Shown here in pieces: positions 33,641 to 45,200 of a stretch of 64,000 nucleotides of DNA. The stretch's first letter is position 1. Every line of letters starts with the position of its first letter. Origin of the DNA: Opisthorchis felineus. Taxonomy: Eukaryota; Platyhelminthes; Trematoda; Opisthorchiida; Opisthorchiidae. The notes under the pieces are model-generated. The model saw nothing but the letters and a program-made list of their open reading frames with translations. It was not told the origin of the DNA and ran no database searches. The stretch is taken from the NCBI GenBank assembly GCA_004794785.1, contig SJOL01004195.1, positions 1 through 64,000 on the forward strand. Direction: 5' to 3'. Position numbers and translations under genes: made by a program.

Positions 33641-35819
33641 ATGAGCATGGACTCAGAAACGATGGCCCGGATGGAACCTCAAAAAGGACTGACCATCGAC
33701 TTGGATAGCTGTGTTGATCGTCAGGATGACGTTGTCAGTGCTTTCTGGTTGACGATTGACGTTGGATAAAGTTGTATGAAAGGTATCCTTATCAGTTTCA
33801 GAACTGCAGTCGGTTGGGCATAAGCTGACACTACAAAGAGGCATCGGTTTTTTATATCGATTGACACTGGATTTGGACCGCGCAGATTTGATGGCTCAAT
33901 GTGATCCATTCCAGCAAGCTGTGTTCAGCCCTCTTACTGAATGTAACTCTCACGCGAAATTTCCTGCGACACATGAAAAAATCACATGTGCAGAGAATGA
34001 CGCATCCCCAAGGTCACCATCGGTGCCACATGTTCCGGATAGCAGGTGGGTTTGCGGAGCTCACCAAACACGGCTTAGCAGCTTACGACCAGCGGAATGG
34101 GGGAGAAAGTGATCACGACCGGAACACCGCCATTGGCTGTACAGAACGAACAAGTGAACGACCATAATTGGCCATTTAATCATCCTATATATTTACGCAG
34201 AAACTCTGCATGTTTGTCCTGACAATACAGCCGTGTCCCGGGTTCTCTGTCTTCTCCTTATCGCGTAGTCTGGCGGGCTCAAATCAGGCGTAACTAATAG
34301 ACGGCCACCCACCATACAACATTTCTTTTAGATTAACAGACACATAGGGTAAATTGCGAAAGAACTGAGTTCGTCATTTAATGGATGACCACGCTTATGT
34401 TTTGTTTGCATGTTTCGGGGACGTTCCGGAGAGTATAAGACCTGATCACACCTTATCTCTCCTAACTGGACATTGAGTGCGGACGTTGAAAGCTTTTGCG
34501 TGGAAATGATCTCGTGGATTTATCATTGTTATTTTGTTTATTGATGATGGGAAGCGAATGCATAAAGCGCATCGGTCAGAAGGTTGGCTGTCAAATGACA
34601 TGGCGACTAGTTTACACAGAGTGGGAAGGGATTGGGGAGGAACATTGGTAAACAAAGAACTATACAAGCAAATGGTACTTCCCGGTTGTCCAGGTAGAGG
34701 AAGAGGGTTTACACTAGGTACTCCACCTTCATCATTTGACTCAGAAGTCTGATCCGTCGGGCTGGCAGAATCACTAAGTCGTAGATGTCCGAATTCTGAT
34801 GCTGCATGTACATGTGGAGTTTACGGAAAGTTTTATTTGTTTTTCGACCGTATCGGATAGTTCGTCAGCCCTCCATGGCTAACAGTTGGACGAGCTGAGT
34901 TTGAGAAAGTTAGTGTCGACCTTTTCTCATCCGTTTCCCCATAAATATGATCTCCTGGAGGAGAAATTGATGCCTTCACAGTCAAATCCCAGACGAGAGT
35001 ACAACTTTACCACCAGCCCTCTCTCCGTTATTCGATTATTCGTAGTACTGGGTTTAGCTGCCCTCAGTCTGACTGCTCGTCTTTGGCTATTCTGATACAT
35101 TTTAGAACAAAATTCCGGCTAGTCTAACGCGCACAATCGTTGCAGCACTCAAACTCCACTCCGAATCTCACGCATGCGTGAGTGAAATTTTGAACATTCA
35201 GACAGGAATGATGGTTGGAACGACAATTGAGATATGGCAGCATGTTTATTTGATGTAAAATTTACTCATGAAAATGGTGAGAATCCTCCGAAAGCACACT
35301 ACCGGTTTGGTGTTTTTGAGGCCTAGTCAAAAACATCTATTTTAATATTCTGAAGGTCGCGCCTTTTCAAAATCGTGTGATTTAAAACTGGGGCGAGTGC
35401 ATTAGTGCAGACCGGATACCCAAGTGACCCGAGAATTGAGGCACTTGGAGCCCAGCAGTGGAACATCAAAACATGCGAGAAACAGTGGCCACCTGTCTAC
35501 ATCTTTCCAAGGTTATTTTTCATGGAGACACGGCTATATTCCCAAAAATCGCTGAGGCTGCAACTGCAGACATTTTATGCAACTTTTTTTACGGAGAGGA
35601 ACAACTAATTAGAAACGTTATGCTGCCTTCGTAATTGAGTATCACAATATACTTTTCTTCCCTGATTTTTATTAATCTATATTACCCCTTTTGGAACCTG
35701 CTTACCTAGTTATATACTGTTCATCATGCCCTGTTGCTTAAAACACCAGTTTTACATTTTTCTTTAGGTTTCGAATCACCGCATTGATATACGCTCCGCT
35801 CTAATGCACTCGAAGTTAG
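33641..35819. other. Anonymous non-coding stretch
   Basis: No gene or repeat recognised. Confidence 0.4.
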
Positions 35820-36036
35820 TGCGATGTCACTTGAGGCGGACTTGTGAGACATTAAATCGAAGTAGACTATCATAAACGAGAGATTCATCTGGATTCATTT
35901 GAGTTACCCGAAAAATCGGTATTAGTATTCAAATGAGTGCACTTCGAAAATTGCATTCAGTTTGGGTTCAAGTAGGCCATAAATTTGACGGAAGATCGGG
36001 GACTGCCCGATGGGCCCCAAAGAGGCCTGACAAGGT
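35820..36036 (+). repeat. Family B copy, ribozyme decayed
   Basis: Reads TTGAGGCGGACTTGTGAG, TATCATAAACGAGAGATTCA, CAAATGAGTGCA, GTTTGGGTTCAAGTAGGCCA, TTGACGGAAGATCGGGGACT, then CCCGATGGGCCCCAAAGAGG, the remains of the CTGATGA and stem II. The core is destroyed and GAAA is absent. Confidence 0.7.
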
Positions 36037-39000
36037 TCCAGCAAACTTAAGAGTTCTGCACAAACCAAGTAATGATAGATCACTAACACCCACACCGTTT
36101 TCATCGCGAGCCTCGGAAAAATAGAGTATGCTTTTTAGCTGTGAACAGCAGTCTTATTCACATCAGCACCATTTAATGGCCATTGGGTGCAGACACAATG
36201 CCGATTGTTAGGACGCAGCAAAACAAACTTTTGTGTCTGCCTTGTTCAAATCATTCGTCCGAGCTTTTTACAGCCCGCGGAAATCTGTTTTGTGGAACAT
36301 GCCTTTACTTTATGGCTATTGTATCCAATGCGCAGTAAATGGACAACAACTGAGTACTTGGCACATTGCTTCAATTTTGGAAGAGAAAATTGCAGTGTCG
36401 CCAAATTAGTGGAGAACTTAATTTACTCGACCTACAGGTTGGACGTAATTGTTACATATCTCCTCAAGATATTTTCGGTTTTACACAGATGACGAGCTGT
36501 GAATGTGATATGTCAGACTTCGAAACTTTATTCGTAATATTTTGGAATTTCCATGTCAACTCACAATAAAAGTAATGTCATACAGTCCACATATTCCTGA
36601 GTGCTGTCTTTAACCGTCTGCTGCTAAGCTACTGCTGGCAATTTCTGCTTGAAAACCCTTCGCCACTATCAGATATTTTTAGCGAATGGTCAGGTGGGTA
36701 TTTGGTGCTTAGCATTTCCTACGTGTATACGGATTTATATATATGTATAGTTATTGTTTTCTGAGGCTACCTTGCAGTTACTCATGTATGTGACTCACTG
36801 GCAATCACACTGCCGTGTCCCATTGGTCTGTTTATGATTTGTTTTAAGTTGAGGCCTTCATTTTTTTCACTGGTGGTGGTGGTCTGGCCGTTTTTGAACC
36901 GATTAGTTTTTATGAGGGTTTCTGGTTTTATTGGTCGTTTCTTTGAGTTCATTGCCCTGCTATCATTTTGCATTGTGTTGTGGTCCGACATTTTTGGGTC
37001 TAACTGTTTCCGCATATTTGATTGGTGCAACCTTCTTCGCCCTGGTAATACCTTAGGTTTACGTCAATGGCGTGGAGGAAGAAATGACGAAACCCAGAGC
37101 AAAGAAGCATAAATTTGACAGCTTTAAGATGAAAAAACTGGCAAAAAACCGAATTCTTCCAAGGGAGAAAAGTTATCAATTTGTTGACGTATATTTGATG
37201 ACCCTCTACCTAAACACTGTAGTAGATTAAAGAGAGCAAGAGTAGACATTCCAGTTTATCAAGGTGGACAAATTAGGCCCTAATTTATCCGCAAAATAGC
37301 GGTTTAAAGGTATAAACAGGTCCTACAAAACTATGGTTTGACCAAATACTGTCAGGGGAAATGAAAGACAAACATTGCAATAAGCAAGTGCACAATGGGG
37401 CAAAATAATCTTAGTGAGTTGGCTTTGCGCTGGTCTGGAATGAATGGTCCAACCCTTTTTATTACTAATTAACCTGTTAAATATGCAGGCTAGATGATAA
37501 ATAGTAGCATGAAAGACCATATAATCTAAGTGAATTGCTAAACATTTTCAGGCTGATCTAATGGAATCAACTGGTGGAATGTTGATTACCCCAGTAATGT
37601 CCAAAGTTCCTATTCTATCTCCGGTGAAATGTTGTTCGTTCCTTCTTTATGTACACCAACCCAACTTGCTTAGGGTCAAATATTAATGGTCAAAATGACT
37701 TGCGTCCCATCTTACTACATCCACACAAAGGGACCATCAAAACTAACTGTTCTAAGCTGCGCGTGCACAGCGTTCCCAAATTCTTGTTGCCCAGTCCATA
37801 TAAGTCCTCCTTCCAGTGTGGGGCTGTTACCCTTTAGGGGCCCGTAAAAACTCATGTGAATGTGCAAAGTACCCTTTCTTTCCTCTGAGTGATTTTCAAC
37901 GGAAAAGTGTTTGAGTTACCGGAAACAGCCACGCACACTAGCCCCCCCCTTTTCGTTCCAAAAGCAACTTTCAGTAAACTTAGGACAGAACGGTAGTTAC
38001 TTTTTCATGAATTTGGTGAGGTTGGTCCACATTCATGGTGGATAAAGCTGGTGAAAAGTCATAGGATTTATAAAGTTCCTGACACAACAACTTCAAACAG
38101 TAATCGTTCGGTCGTGATGCACAGTCACTTTGAAGCTAAGATGAAGCCCGAAATCCAGTTGCGGCCGGGTCTTCCAATACAGAGGAGGAACATTTTTACC
38201 ACAACTATACTAAGAATGGAGAGAATTTGATAATTGTTGGTCATTGGATATTGATTAACTTTGGAAACGAAAACAATGGAGTCAGTGAATCAAAGTTTGT
38301 GGATGAAACTGAAAAATATTTCGCATCACCGTGGACTATCTTCCAATTGGGACAATGTTTACTCATGAATTAAAACGGATTTGCCTCAACAGGTGGATAT
38401 TATTATTAACTAACATATTAATTGTCGTACCATACGAATATTTAAGTCAGGGATTTGGACATAGTGTGACATATACCCAAAAATACGTCATTCCCCCAGA
38501 ATTGCAGTTGACCATTTCAATTAGAAAACCGCAACGAGCGCATTACAAGAAACTGATTGTACAGTACTAAAAGAAAATAATGTGATATTCCAGCAAGACA
38601 ACCATCTCATCAAAAGGCGACTACCCTACCATCACATGAATCCATACGTCTGGAAAATTTGCTTGTTTGCTCTCAGTATGTCGTATGCATAACGATACAG
38701 TTTCAGTAGATCCTATGCTATTCGTACCATAGTACAAAAATACAGTACTTTCGGTAAAAAAACATTGTTTTCTGTGTCAGTGCTAGCAAATTATTGCAGA
38801 GTGACCTGATTAAGACACAGAAATCTGCCCCAAGGGGGCACTGCAATGCACTGTAAGTCACAGATGCGTAAACTCTGGGTTGGTAACAAATTTTCCCGGG
38901 CACGCTGTCAGCTGAAAAAACACAAGACTGAGAAAACGTTGGAGGTCGGGAAGTTTCGAAAAGAGAATTCAGAAGCGAATGAACGTACGTGAACTACTTT

Positions 39001-40867
39001 CAAATTTCCAACTTTTGCGCAGATCCCCTAGCGCTTCTTCAGTGCAAACTCATCGCCTTGAGCAAGGAGGCGGGCATCAATTTGTTTCAGTTACTATAAT
39101 CTGTTTAAATTGAATATGTTCACGGGTGCTCTTACAACTGTGTCACCTCAAGCGTTTGAAAAAGAATTTGCCGGTACGTCAAGCCTTTGTAGTGAGAACT
39201 GGATCAAGTGGTATCAGTTAAAGTAGCTGCAAAAATGTAGTGACGGTTTGTGTAACAAGTCGTTGCATGAAGGTCAGGAGGATTGGAGCAGAAGGGGTTT
39301 CCGAGTTGAAATGCTCCAGACAGGTTAACATGGAGAGAGAGGAAAGGTTTCGGCGGTAGTCCGGGAGTCATTCCTAGTATTCTTGCTTTAGATGATGGTG
39401 ATAGAATTTGTTTGCTTCTCATAAGATCTACTGCTCCAACAGCTTTACCAAGTTTAATTATGGTTCGGAATAGTCTCTTCTTTAGCGATATTGTGAACTA
39501 TGATGGCGGCTTGATCACTGGCTTCTATGAATAGGGTACGCAGATAACTTTATTCCGCTTCAGTTCCTCATTTCGTAACCAGAAAACAAAAAAATAGTAG
39601 TCAGTTATTTTCATCCAGTCCATAGGGCCAATGCCATGCTGGAGGTAGTGTTATTTGGATTCGAAACGAAACTTTGTCACTCTGCGTCCCACCAATTGAA
39701 AGCCGCAATTTGCGCACTGAAAGTGATTTGTTGATTATCGAAGACTCAAGAAATTAACTGTGCTCTTCGTTTTGTCTGGTTGAACCACGAATTAAAATTT
39801 CAGACCGATCTACCACAACAAATTTCAGAATCATGTTCATACATTCGCATTAAGTACCCACCCAAGATGTTCACATTTGTGTACTGTCAAGCGAAAATTC
39901 ATTCGCTGTTTTAAAAGTGTTGGCAGGTTTGCTCCTGACTGCAAGCCGCATGGTAAATCGTTACTTTTTAGTTGGTTTCCAAAGAGAAGAGCGCAAATAT
40001 TATCAACCAGTCTGAAGGCAACTTGGCTTCTTGAGCAGAGTGCTTTCGCGACACGCGTTCTGTGAAATGGTGATGTGACACGGCCCTCACCAAAGAACGG
40101 AACATTATATGCCCAGATGTGGTGGGTTTCGTTCGACTGCTGAGCGCCTCTTGTTTTTGAAAGGTGCCAGAATATCTGTAGAGTGGGTGCATACTTTGGT
40201 GGTTGAACAGGGGTCGTTGATTTGTCGGTCGAGCTCGCCGGCTGGGCACCCGATTATCATCACGCGTTTTACCGTCCATTCATTATACTGGAGGTTTACC
40301 TAACTATCACGTTCGAAATGGAGAGTCCACAAAATAGCCCGCCTATTTAGATTGCATCACTCCGCATCGGCCCGACAAGAACAGTAACCAATCGGTTTTC
40401 ATCTGATTCAGTTCTAGCAACCCATCGTAATCAAATTCACGCTTCTCCGTTCATCGCGCATCACTCTCTCACACACTCAACCATTGACGCCATTCAAAAT
40501 TAACAAAAACTACGTCAACAATTGTATAAGATCAAGTGGGCAGCAAACACATTAACCACGTTATTGTTTTCTTCAGAACTATTTCAGAATCCACGGCTAC
40601 ACTACTTCGGTCGACAGTAGACTGTGAGCCAGGCCAAAATTTCCATAAAAATTCCTGCTTCAGCCCTTTTCTCCGATATTTAAATGGTGCTAACGTAAGC
40701 TGTAAATAAATCCAGCAGTCCTCAACCTCCCATTCCCTGGATCCTAAGCACGCTTCACTCATATCTCCGTCCTGATCCTATTCCTTCGGGCTTCGGCTGG
40801 TCATCTGATGTCCTAGTGAACATAATTTTCCGGTATACACTCACTTGCAGAATAGCTTGGCACTGAT
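36037..40867. other. Anonymous non-coding stretch
   Basis: No gene or repeat that I can support. A short frame at 38584-38690 reads NVIFQQDNHL, reminiscent of a Tc1 transposase, but nothing around it confirms that. Confidence 0.4.
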
Positions 40868-41097
40868 GAGTGAGTCAGCTGAAAAGCAGTTGGATTTCTT
40901 GTTCCTGACAGTCCTTAATTGAATGTGCTGCATGAAAGCCATCTTGTGGCTCAGATGAAACGATGCTGTGGTTCAATACAACGTGTAATATCTATGGGAA
41001 CCCTGGGCAGCCCACCATCAGTTTCGCCCCTCTAGAGGCCCATGAAGTGGTCCAGTCCCCATATTTTCATCAAACGTATTTTCTACTTGAATATCAA
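40868..41097 (-). repeat. Family B copy, ribozyme decayed
   Basis: Contains TTGAATGTGCTGCATGAAAG, the ribozyme position (CAGCCCACCATCAGTTTCGC, then CCCATGAAG) and CCAGTCCCCATATTTTCATC, ATTTTCTACTTGAATATCA. In ribozyme sense the GGGC-GAAA half and the stem I strand GTGGGC survive, while CTGATGA has become TTCATGG. Confidence 0.7.
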
Positions 41098-41454
41098 ATA
41101 TGATGTATGTTACAGTTAACACTCATCTGTTACTGAAGGGCGACCATCTGTAGTTAACCTCAGTGTCTTCGTGCAGCAAATTCAGTTCAGGAAACGATCG
41201 ATTGAGAAGAAATTTTACTGAGTCTTCTGTGGAAATCAAGCTTAGCTGAAAAGCGCGAAATAAGAATGATTCATACTCGGAGACTGGGCTTATCTGGTGA
41301 GCTTCAAGTGAGGTCAAACAGGTAGCGGAAGGTCCAGTAACTCGTTGAGTTTTATTGAGCTTATCTTTGTTGCAACCTTCTCAAATTTTGCGATTCGTAA
41401 GCACAGCATCAGTTATTTAAAATTCTGTAGACGTAACACAATATTCACAAGGTT
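41098..41454. other. Short unassigned gap between family B copies
   Basis: No gene recognised. It may contain further decayed repeat sequence. Confidence 0.35.
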
Positions 41455-41725
41455 TCTTAAAATACTTCGACAGCCCAAGACGGGTTCGTCTTTCCTGAGA
41501 CTCATCAGGTAGGCGCACCTCCGAGTTTCTGTCAAAACTATGCTCAACTTGAACATAAATTGCACGAGGGAAAACGCTCATTTGCCTACCTATTTGGTTT
41601 CACGGGGGAGACTCGCCTCAATCCCGGCAGAATCGTATATTTATCATATTCTTCAGCTGAATGTGCTTCATCAGGCGGGCTCATGTTTCAGGTTTTACGA
41701 TATTTGAGGTGTTAAGCTTGGATTT
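41455..41725 (-). repeat. Family B copy with near-intact hammerhead
   Basis: Hammerhead at 41473-41514 followed by CTCCGAGTTTCTGTCAAAAC, CTCATTTGCCTACCTATTTG, GGGGGAGACTCGCC, ATATTTATCATATTCTTCAG, CTGAATGTGCTTCATCAGGC and TTTTACGATATTTGAGGTG. This copy shows the segment order ribozyme, then middle, then GATATTTG. With the reverse order in the 29195 copy it gives a unit of roughly 305 bp. It is followed by an inverted copy. Confidence 0.75.
41473..41514 (-). ncRNA. Hammerhead ribozyme, one core change
   Basis: On the minus strand: GCCTAC, CTGATGA (41508-41502), stem II GTCT/AGAC with four Watson-Crick pairs around the loop CAGGAA, then GAAC in place of GAAA, CCGTC (site GTC) and TTGGGC. The stem II sequence differs from the 25116 copy on both sides and still pairs. 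The A15.1 change to C should impair or abolish cleavage. Confidence 0.65.
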
Positions 41726-42260
41726 AGTTCAGCCTTCTTTGAAGGGCAAACTGGTATGCAAATGGGTGTATGTGTCGAACTTTCTTTAATCTGGATTCAA
41801 GCAGAAAATCGGAATCGAAATCGTTCAGCTGTATCACTCTTTTGGTGCCTAGCTGCCATGCCAACCGGAAGAAGCACGAAGGCTGGGATACTGTCAGGAT
41901 GCCCAAGCCTGGACAGGAGAATTCGAGAGGCAGAGGCCGGGTTCAAGCAAAACATAGGGTTGATTGAATCTCGGGGGCTGCGTCTATCTGATGAGCCGCA
42001 TGGAGGACGTACCGGTTGTGAGTGGCCAAAGAGTATTTTGCAGCCTCATGTGTAGGGTGTTGTGTGTATACAATGCACTACGATAAATGTATGTCATACC
42101 ACCTGGAACATGAGGTGGTCTGATGCAGCAACTTCTTTTGAAGAAAAACACCATTACCAAGAGATTCGGCTAGGATGCAGGTAAGTCTCCCGTGGAGGTT
42201 ATACTAGTGCCTAAATGAGTGTATCTATCGTATTTAAAATTCTATTTTTCTGCGCATTCG
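41726..42260 (+). repeat. Family B copy longer than one unit, with nested insertion
   Basis: In the inverted orientation relative to the previous copy. It reads CTGGTATGCAAATGGGTG, ATCTGGATTCAAGCAG, an insertion, GGGTTCAAGCA, TCGGGGGCTGCGTCTATC, CTGATGAGCCGCATGGAGGA (decayed ribozyme, GAAA changed to GTAC), ACCGGTTGTGAGTGG, GAGTATTTTGCAGCCTCATG, TATACAATGCACTACG, ACCACCTGGAACATGAGGTG, AAGAGATTCGGC, AGTCTCCCGTGGAGG and AAATGAGTGTATC. After the insertion is removed this is more than one unit, so the repeat was once at least partly tandem. Confidence 0.75.
41804..41941. repeat. 138-bp insertion flanked by 8-bp direct repeats
   Basis: The family B sequence is interrupted between two copies of TTCAAGCA (41796-41803 and 41942-41949). 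Removing the insert restores the family text TTGGGTTCAAG-x-AGAACAT. The insert starts GAAAATCGGAATCG and ends AGAGGCAGAGGCCGGG. I do not recognise it. The 8-bp duplication suggests a transposition event, but no terminal inverted repeat is evident. Confidence 0.55.
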
Positions 42261-45200
42261 GAGACAGAGCGAATGCCGTCATGTCGCTAAAAACTTCTGC
42301 TTCTCACGCATGCTAAACGGAATAAGAAGCGTCGTCGCAGGTCATGTGGTTTAATAAGGTGCAAACTTACAGAGTGGATGAAACCACCTTCATTGAGTTC
42401 CGGTGATGTATTCATAATGTGTGGAGATTGTGGAATTTCAGGCGGAATTTCGTCTCACTATTCAACCCAAGTTACCACCAAACAGCCGAGACTCATTGTA
42501 TCATTGTGTCGTCCTTATTGGGAACCAGAATCAATGGAAACCTAATAAATCACCAAGGCCATTCGAACCGGCTTCCTCCCAGCTTGTAGTTGAACATCAA
42601 ACCTCTGGTACCGGAGGCACACTTAGACAAGATATACTTCCAACCTCCCGCCGCTTCAATTTCGGAATTCACATAATACGCTTGCTTGTTGACTGTCTGC
42701 TCGAATGACGAATTTCCTGATGGATGGTTTACAAAACTCGTGAATTATTCCCTCCTCTCAACTAATTGTAGTTTGTTAGTAGAGTGAAGATACCTGAGAA
42801 TTTCGAACCAGATATCGTCATGGAAGTGAAGCCGAAAAGTGAAGCCTAGAAACGTTTTACGGTTGCTTCGTCTTTAACCGGACTAATCACCGGTATTGAG
42901 CCGAACACTGAGTTGCAGAACAGTCTGACATTAGTGACAATTTGTCACTGATAGAACACAGTTGTCTATCCATCTTGGTGACTTAAACAGATCTGAATGT
43001 TTCTGTCCAATTTATTTTTTAGCTTAACCGATATATGTGACTTCCCAACAAGAATATGAGTTTGTAAACATATCGATCTCTACATCATTTACTTAACTCT
43101 TCTATGCACTCTATTTTAAACGGAATGACAAAACTGTTATTCCAGGAGGACCAGAATTTATAGTGTACGAAAAACTTCGCATAATCTGAAGAAAGGTGAT
43201 TCTGCCGAAGAAAGTTTTTTTTTCACTTTTGATCCTGACCTCTTATATTATTTCTAGCAAATGACCATCCTTGGCTTTCTGAGGCCAATGATATGGTAGC
43301 TATGAGGTTCAATCTTTTAGTATGTAAGCAGCTAAGAAGTAAGACGAGTACGGGGTGGAGTGCCCGGGGGATCGATCACATTGGAAGTCAGGTCATCAAT
43401 ATAACATATCAAACCAGTTCTCAACACTAAAAGCCACAATGAATTGCACTGGACCCTGAAGCGGTTGCGTTCTTCTAGGTCTGGCCTCCACAAACAAAAC
43501 AGAGTATTTATTGGCCTCTTACATCTGATCGCTGCACCCGCCGCCACCAATATCTGATATCATAACCTCAAAAGAGAGCATATGAACATAAGTACAGTCA
43601 TGCAAAGCTTGTGATGCGATCTCGACCAATTATCCCCGTTTTTGCCCAGATTTATGCTGTTCCCCTGAGGGGACAAACAGCCATTTGGTTTAGCAATTTT
43701 CTTCTCACTTAGGAATCTCCGGACTTTTGAAAACTGGTTAAGATAACACAAGTACGGAAGAAAGGGCTTACGTATTTGAGTCTGTGGCCTGTAGCCCCGT
43801 TGTTCCGAAGCTGTATGAATGAGGTTGCTCTTGAGTTAAAAGAAAGGCACCCTGTAGGAGTAGCTGGCACCAATTCGTCAATCTCGTTTCATACCAACAC
43901 AACCTGCATGCGTATTTCACTCCTTCATTCCAGCAGTGGATTGAAAAGCTGATACTGAACTGTTGCTAGTGCTCAACTGCACCACAGCTACTGCATATTC
44001 TGACTTGAGTACTGATGTTTTAAGAATTTCTCCCTCCCTTCCTCTGGCTTACACCGGATGCAACGCGTTCAGGTTGGTTCATGTTTAGTTTAGCGTAAAC
44101 TACAGGCGGCATTACCTCATTAACTTGACATAACGTGACAGGTTAACACCATCCCACCACTGACTAAACTCAGCGTAAGCAGTAAGTTATTCTAACAGTG
44201 CAACGGCTAACTTGATTTCATCCATGGCACTGAGTTCACTGGCCTCAATTCCCAGAAATTGTTTGCACGGCTTTTAGTTTAGGTCATTCTCCGCACACAT
44301 TCGTTTTTAGAATTTCCTTTAGCATCTCAGACATGCCGATACAGATTCAAAATACGGTGCATTTCGGTGCTTCAGGGGAGGGGTCTGAGACACAAGATCT
44401 GAAGGTAATATCCGCTAGAGAATTGTTGATCGACCAAACTCATTTGATATTTATGTTTTCAATGCCCAGCAAATACTAATTTTGTCTGCCATTCTGACAG
44501 GTGTTTGGTCACTGAATTTGTGCTTGACGCACTTTTATGGCTTATCAGTAAGACTCCTGCAAATAAACTGTCGACATGATGTGGGTGTAAGCGGTTACGC
44601 TTTGCAGGTGTGTGTGCGTGTTTGTGTGTAGGTGTGTCGTTAGTGTTTTCGCACTCCTGTAGCACTGGTGTTGCGCGCATAACTTACAAATGGGGTCAAA
44701 TAGTTACGCGAGCTCGAGGTGTTGCTCATAACCCTCCACAGAATGTCGAATAACAAGATGATAAGGTAGGGAGAACTGATGAAAAAACAACCGCCACGTG
44801 GCATCGGACATTTCAGCTGGTCCTCAAAAGAGATAAAATTATGTAGCCCCACCAGCTGCTTTTTTTTCAGAATGCCACGTAGCTAAGGGTTAATTTCGTT
44901 CCCCCGTATGTGCTTTTACTAGTATTAACCTACACCAACTGATATTTGGGCTGTTTTGACCCGATTTTGGACTTGACATTTGACATTTTTCGGTTTCCAT
45001 CATGCTTTTTGCTGTACACGATTGGTGATGCAAGTATGAACTGCACAAAAATCGTGCAATCAGGACAGTCATAAATATTTTCACAGAAATACTGTCCGCG
45101 TTGTTCTTCTAGCCCGTTTTAACCGAAATGGAAAGTCTAGTAAGCACTGACTCGGGCTGCTTCAAGTGTACCCCGCTTTGTTTGACTCAGTCTCTATGCA

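Noticed and set aside
36834..37112. 92-codon hydrophobic frame like a membrane protein
   Set aside because: The reverse frame is equally open and hydrophilic; T-rich DNA alone gives such hydrophobic translations.
38584..38690. NVIFQQDNHL, like the QQDN box of Tc1/mariner transposases
   Set aside because: Neither the upstream catalytic region nor the downstream NPIE-type region is visible, so a ten-residue match is not enough.
40862..40890. CTGATGAGTGAGTCAGCTGAAA, hammerhead-like
   Set aside because: The stem II pairing is poor, and the bases after GAAA do not give a cleavage site with a matching stem I.
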